A stretch of DNA of 16,086 bases, taken from Mariprofundaceae bacterium (GTDB lineage Bacteria; Pseudomonadota; Zetaproteobacteria; Mariprofundales; Mariprofundaceae). Positions 13,173 through 16,086 of this stretch are shown here, one piece after another. Position 1 is the stretch's first letter. Every line of letters starts with the position of its first letter. A program made the position numbers and the translations under genes. Below the pieces are notes generated by a model. The model searched no databases, was not told the origin of the DNA, and was given only the letters and a program-made list of their open reading frames with translations. The stretch lies in assembly GCA_015488125.1 (NCBI GenBank), contig WFOJ01000104.1:1-16086 (forward strand), read 5' to 3'.

Positions 13173-15114
13173 CATGCGTCGTGGTTTGCTGTGGTTGCTG
13201 ATATTGTTCAGCGCCTCCACCGCCTGGGCAGAAGATATTACGCTGAATTTCAAAAACGCGGATATTACCTCGTTTATTGAGTTTGTCGGCGAATTTTCCG
13301 GCAAAACCTTTCTTGTGGATCAGCGGGTTAAGGGAAAAATCAATCTCGTCTCCAACACCCCGATGAACAAGCATGAGGCCTATCAGGTCTTTCTTTCCGT
13401 ACTGGAAATGAACGGCTTTGCCACGGTGGCTTCCGGGCCAGTGACCAAAATCGTCCCCCGTGCGGAAAGCAAGCAAAAAGCCCTGCCTGTGCGCAGCGGT
13501 CAGGCGGCAAGCGATGATGCCATGGTTACCCAGGTGATTCGCTTGCGTTATGCCGACAGTCAGCAGCTGGTCGCCCTGATCCGGCCACTGATTTCTCCCA
13601 ACAGTCATCTGGTGGCGTATCCACGCGGCAATATGCTGTTGCTGACGGATACAGCCAGCAATGTGCGGCGTATCCAGGCTATTCTCGATCTGATTGACCG
13701 CAAGGATGCGGTCGGCGTGCAGATGTTTGCCCTCAAACATGCTTCGGCAGACAAACTGGCGGCCACCATCAGTAACCTTTATGCCAGTAGCGGTGCGGCG
13801 CCGGGTGTACCATCGGGCGGTGGCAAGCATGTCAAGGCCATTGCGCACCAGCCGGGAAATATTCTGGTGGTGGTGGCAGCGCCGCAAACCATCAACGAAA
13901 TCGCCTCGCTGGTAGAAAAGCTGGATATTGCGCCAGAGGCCGACAGCGGTCGTCTGCAAGTGCGCTATCTCAAGCATGCAACAGCCGCCGATGTGGCCAA
14001 GGTGATCACCGAACTGGTTGGTGGTCAAAAAGCAGCCGCTGCGCCGGGTAAAGCCCCTGGTCGAACCTTGTTCAGCGGTGATGTGAAAGTGGTGGCAGAA
14101 CCGGCGACCAATGCCCTGCTGATCACGGCTGATCCATCCGATATGGGGGCGCTTAACGGTCTTATTGACAAAATGGATGTGCAGCGTCGGCAGGTACTGG
14201 TGGAGGCGCTGATTGTCGAAGTCTCCGCCAATGCAGGAGAACAGTTTGGCATTGAATGGCGCGGCACAGGCAATTTCAACCAGCCAGGCAGCACCGTTAT
14301 CGGTGGCACCAGCTTTACCGGTAACGGCAAAACCAATATCAATACCGTGGCGGCCAATCCCTTTAATCCCGGTAACGGACTGGTCGTTGGTCTGGTGCGG
14401 GGTACGGTAACGTTTGGTGGCACGCAGTTTCTCAACCTGGGAGCACTGGCTCGCGCCATGGAAAGCAAGGCCGATACCAATGTGCTTTCCACCCCTAATC
14501 TGTTGACGGTGGACAATGAGGAAGCTGAAATCATCGTCGGCCAAAATGTGCCTTTTTTAACCGGGCAAAGCACCACGCAAGGTGGCGTCGCCAATCCTTT
14601 TCAGACCATTCAGCGCAAAGACATCGGCCTGACCCTGCGCGTCAAGCCGCAGATCACCGAAGGAGACACCGTGCGCCTGAAACTGTATCAGGAAATGTCG
14701 AGCATTGATGTCAATGCCGGCGTGCAAGGCTCGGATCTGATCACCAACAAGCGTTCCATCAAAACCGTTGTATTGGCCAACGACGGGCAAATCATTGTGC
14801 TTGGCGGCTTGATGCGCGATGACAACACCGTTGCCGTGCAGCGGGTGCCTTGTCTTGGCGCCATCCCGGTGCTTGGCGAGCCATTCAAGTTTACCGACAA
14901 TACCCACCGTAAAACCAATTTAATGGTCTTTTTGCGCCCGCACATCATTAAATCCTCCGATCAGATCGAAGAACTGACGAATGAGAAGTATCAGGACATC
15001 AAACGGTTGTATGAACAACCGACCACAGGCGGCACGATTATTTTCCCGCAAAAGCAACTTCACCTGCCGGAGAAGCTGAAACCACAACCTGTTTCCCAGG
15101 GAGGCAGCAAATAA
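13132..15114 (+). CDS. gspD: Type II secretion system secretin GspD
   Basis: GspD forms the outer-membrane channel of the type II secretion system. From GTG 13132 it has 660 residues; from ATG 13174, 646. The signal peptide core is LLWLLILFSAS with a cut at AWA|ED. An N0 domain follows (ITLNFKNADITSFIEFVGEF...LVDQRVKGKINL), then three N/KH-like domains with recurrent motifs (VIRLRYADSQQLVALIRPLI; MFALKHASADKLAATISNLY; VRYLKHATAADVAKVITELV), each ending in an LLLTDT- or LLITADP-like strand. The C-terminal secretin domain has VLVEALIVEVSA, ALARAMESKADTNVLSTPNL, GQNVPFLTG and TNLMVFLRPHII. VPCLGAIPVLG has Cys where Gly is usual. No long pilotin-binding S-domain is obvious in the short tail. The tail carries a good SD for gspE. 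Confidence 0.96.
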   Translation: MQDKCKPSITISNSMRRGLLWLLILFSASTAWAEDITLNFKNADITSFIEFVGEFSGKTFLVDQRVKGKINLVSNTPMNKHEAYQVFLSVLEMNGFATVASGPVTKIVPRAESKQKALPVRSGQAASDDAMVTQVIRLRYADSQQLVALIRPLISPNSHLVAYPRGNMLLLTDTASNVRRIQAILDLIDRKDAVGVQMFALKHASADKLAATISNLYASSGAAPGVPSGGGKHVKAIAHQPGNILVVVAAPQTINEIASLVEKLDIAPEADSGRLQVRYLKHATAADVAKVITELVGGQKAAAAPGKAPGRTLFSGDVKVVAEPATNALLITADPSDMGALNGLIDKMDVQRRQVLVEALIVEVSANAGEQFGIEWRGTGNFNQPGSTVIGGTSFTGNGKTNINTVAANPFNPGNGLVVGLVRGTVTFGGTQFLNLGALARAMESKADTNVLSTPNLLTVDNEEAEIIVGQNVPFLTGQSTTQGGVANPFQTIQRKDIGLTLRVKPQITEGDTVRLKLYQEMSSIDVNAGVQGSDLITNKRSIKTVVLANDGQIIVLGGLMRDDNTVAVQRVPCLGAIPVLGEPFKFTDNTHRKTNLMVFLRPHIIKSSDQIEELTNEKYQDIKRLYEQPTTGGTIIFPQKQLHLPEKLKPQPVSQGGSK

Positions 15115-15116
15115 GC

Positions 15117-16086
15117 ATGCGCAATGCAACACGCCTGACGCCTGATATGGTGGATCATGAACGCACCTTACTGCTTGCGCTGCCCGTGCTGCGCCAGGGT
15201 CCGGTGATCCCTTTGCAACAGGCTGACGATGCCAGCAGAGCGCCTGTTGCCGTGCCCTCGGATGGCCCCTTGCCCTGGGAACTGCTGGATGACTACCGGC
15301 GCCTGCTGGGCTGCGAAACAGTACCGGTGCGCGCACCGCGAGAAGATATTCTGATGCTGCTTAATCAGGTGTTTGACATGTCGTCAGCTTCAGCGGAGCA
15401 AATGCTGGAAGATCTTTCTGAAGAAGATGAATTAAGCCGCAAGATTGAAGAGGTCGGTGATCTGCTTGAATCCGAAGACGATGCGCCAGTCATTCGCCTG
15501 GTCAACACGCTGATCTCGCAAGCCATGAAAGATCGCGCCAGCGATATTCATATTGAGCCGTTTGAGTCCGAGGTGCTGGTGCGCTTTCGTATTGATGGCG
15601 TCTTGCATACCATTGTGCGTCCCCCGAAAAGCGTTCAGGCGGCGATGATCAGTCGCATCAAGGTTATGGCCAATCTGGATATTGCCGAAAAACGCCATCC
15701 GCAGGATGGCCGTTATCGCGTCAAAATTGCCGGCAGGGAAGTCGATGTGCGCGTTTCCATCCTGCCAACAGCGTTTGGCGAGCGCGTGGTCATGCGTCTG
15801 CTGGATCGTTCCTCACGCATTCTGACGCTCCAGGAGCTGGGCATGAGCGAATCCCAGTTTGCCCAGATGCAGCGAGTGATTGCCGCACCGCATGGCATTG
15901 CCCTGGTCACCGGGCCGACAGGCTCGGGCAAAAGTACTACGCTGTATGCCGCACTGATGGAAGTGGATCGCGATAACCGCAACGTTATGACCATTGAGGA
16001 TCCGATTGAGTATCAACTCGGTGGTGTGGCGCAAATGCAGGTACAGCCGAAAATCGGCCTGAGTTTTGCCGCCGGCCTGCGCTCCA
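15117..16086 (+). CDS. gspE: Type II secretion system ATPase GspE, cut by window end
   Basis: GspE is the cytoplasmic hexameric ATPase that drives pseudopilus assembly. Translated by hand from ATG 15117, 2 nt after the gspD stop with GGGAGG at 15099-15104, it is open to the last base: 323 codons of about 500. The N-terminal domain (about 1-110) is followed by DDAPVIRLVNTLISQAMKDR, SDIHIEPFE and RFRIDGVLH. Next come EKRHPQDGRYRVKIAG and VRVSILPTAFGERVVMRLLD. Walker A is GPTGSGKSTTLYAAL (from residue 266) and the Asp box TIEDPIEY has E294 and D295. The Walker B, His box and any tetracysteine zinc motif lie beyond the window. The PilB paralogue is possible from sequence alone, but the gspC-gspD context decides for GspE. 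Confidence 0.95.
   Translation, partial: MRNATRLTPDMVDHERTLLLALPVLRQGPVIPLQQADDASRAPVAVPSDGPLPWELLDDYRRLLGCETVPVRAPREDILMLLNQVFDMSSASAEQMLEDLSEEDELSRKIEEVGDLLESEDDAPVIRLVNTLISQAMKDRASDIHIEPFESEVLVRFRIDGVLHTIVRPPKSVQAAMISRIKVMANLDIAEKRHPQDGRYRVKIAGREVDVRVSILPTAFGERVVMRLLDRSSRILTLQELGMSESQFAQMQRVIAAPHGIALVTGPTGSGKSTTLYAALMEVDRDNRNVMTIEDPIEYQLGGVAQMQVQPKIGLSFAAGLRS

Noticed and set aside
13153..14544. Long open frame (463 codons) on the minus strand opposite gspD
   Set aside because: It is antisense to an unmistakable secretin gene. Its translation is rich in His, Cys, Gln and Arg with no domain, and it is explained by codon bias of gspD.

Overview
This is a gene-dense window from a Gram-negative bacterium. 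A GlnE-type adenylylatable glutamine synthetase, a type II secretion operon with a secretin, a Lol-type lipoprotein signal and a BAM-type outer-membrane barrel all point to a proteobacterium. Base composition looks moderate, and codon use looks even across the window. The protein flavours would fit a gammaproteobacterium or a zetaproteobacterium (Mariprofundus-like). That placement is a low-confidence inference from memory; no search was run.

Layout. (1) Positions 1-3055, plus strand: the 3' part of glnA, a terminator-like hairpin, a DUF190 (PII-like fold) protein, a Crp/Fnr regulator and mazG. The last three are tightly packed. (2) Positions 3121-10828, minus strand: seven collinear genes. 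In transcription order they are a XerD-type recombinase, a TPR plus double cNMP-like-domain protein, citrate synthase, an Ig-like lipoprotein, a secreted DUF3616 protein, and the ATPase and permease of a split ABCG-type ABC transporter. Most junctions overlap or lie within 20 bp. The two exceptions, on either side of citrate synthase, are each filled by one copy of a 159-161 bp palindromic repeat. (3) Positions 10829-11059: a divergent intergenic region with two small dyads and a possible short upstream ORF. (4) Positions 11060-16086, plus strand: tsaE, an uncharacterised outer-membrane beta-barrel protein, then gspC, gspD and gspE (cut by the window end). All are overlapping or nearly so, and they form the start of a type II secretion operon.

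How the genes work together. The left block joins nitrogen assimilation (GlnA) to a PII-superfamily-like small protein, a probable cyclic-nucleotide-responsive regulator and a nucleotide pool-cleaning enzyme. The central block mixes core metabolism (citrate synthase) with a coupled four-gene envelope cassette whose function is unknown. The right block builds the outer-membrane secretion channel (GspD), its inner-membrane connector (GspC) and the motor (GspE), with a tRNA-modification ATPase as the first gene.

The main non-genic discovery is the pair of imperfectly palindromic elements flanking gltA. They are ERIC/MITE-like in architecture but not a family I recognise. No tRNA, rRNA, CRISPR array or complete insertion sequence was seen, and no stretch longer than 300 bases lacks a gene.
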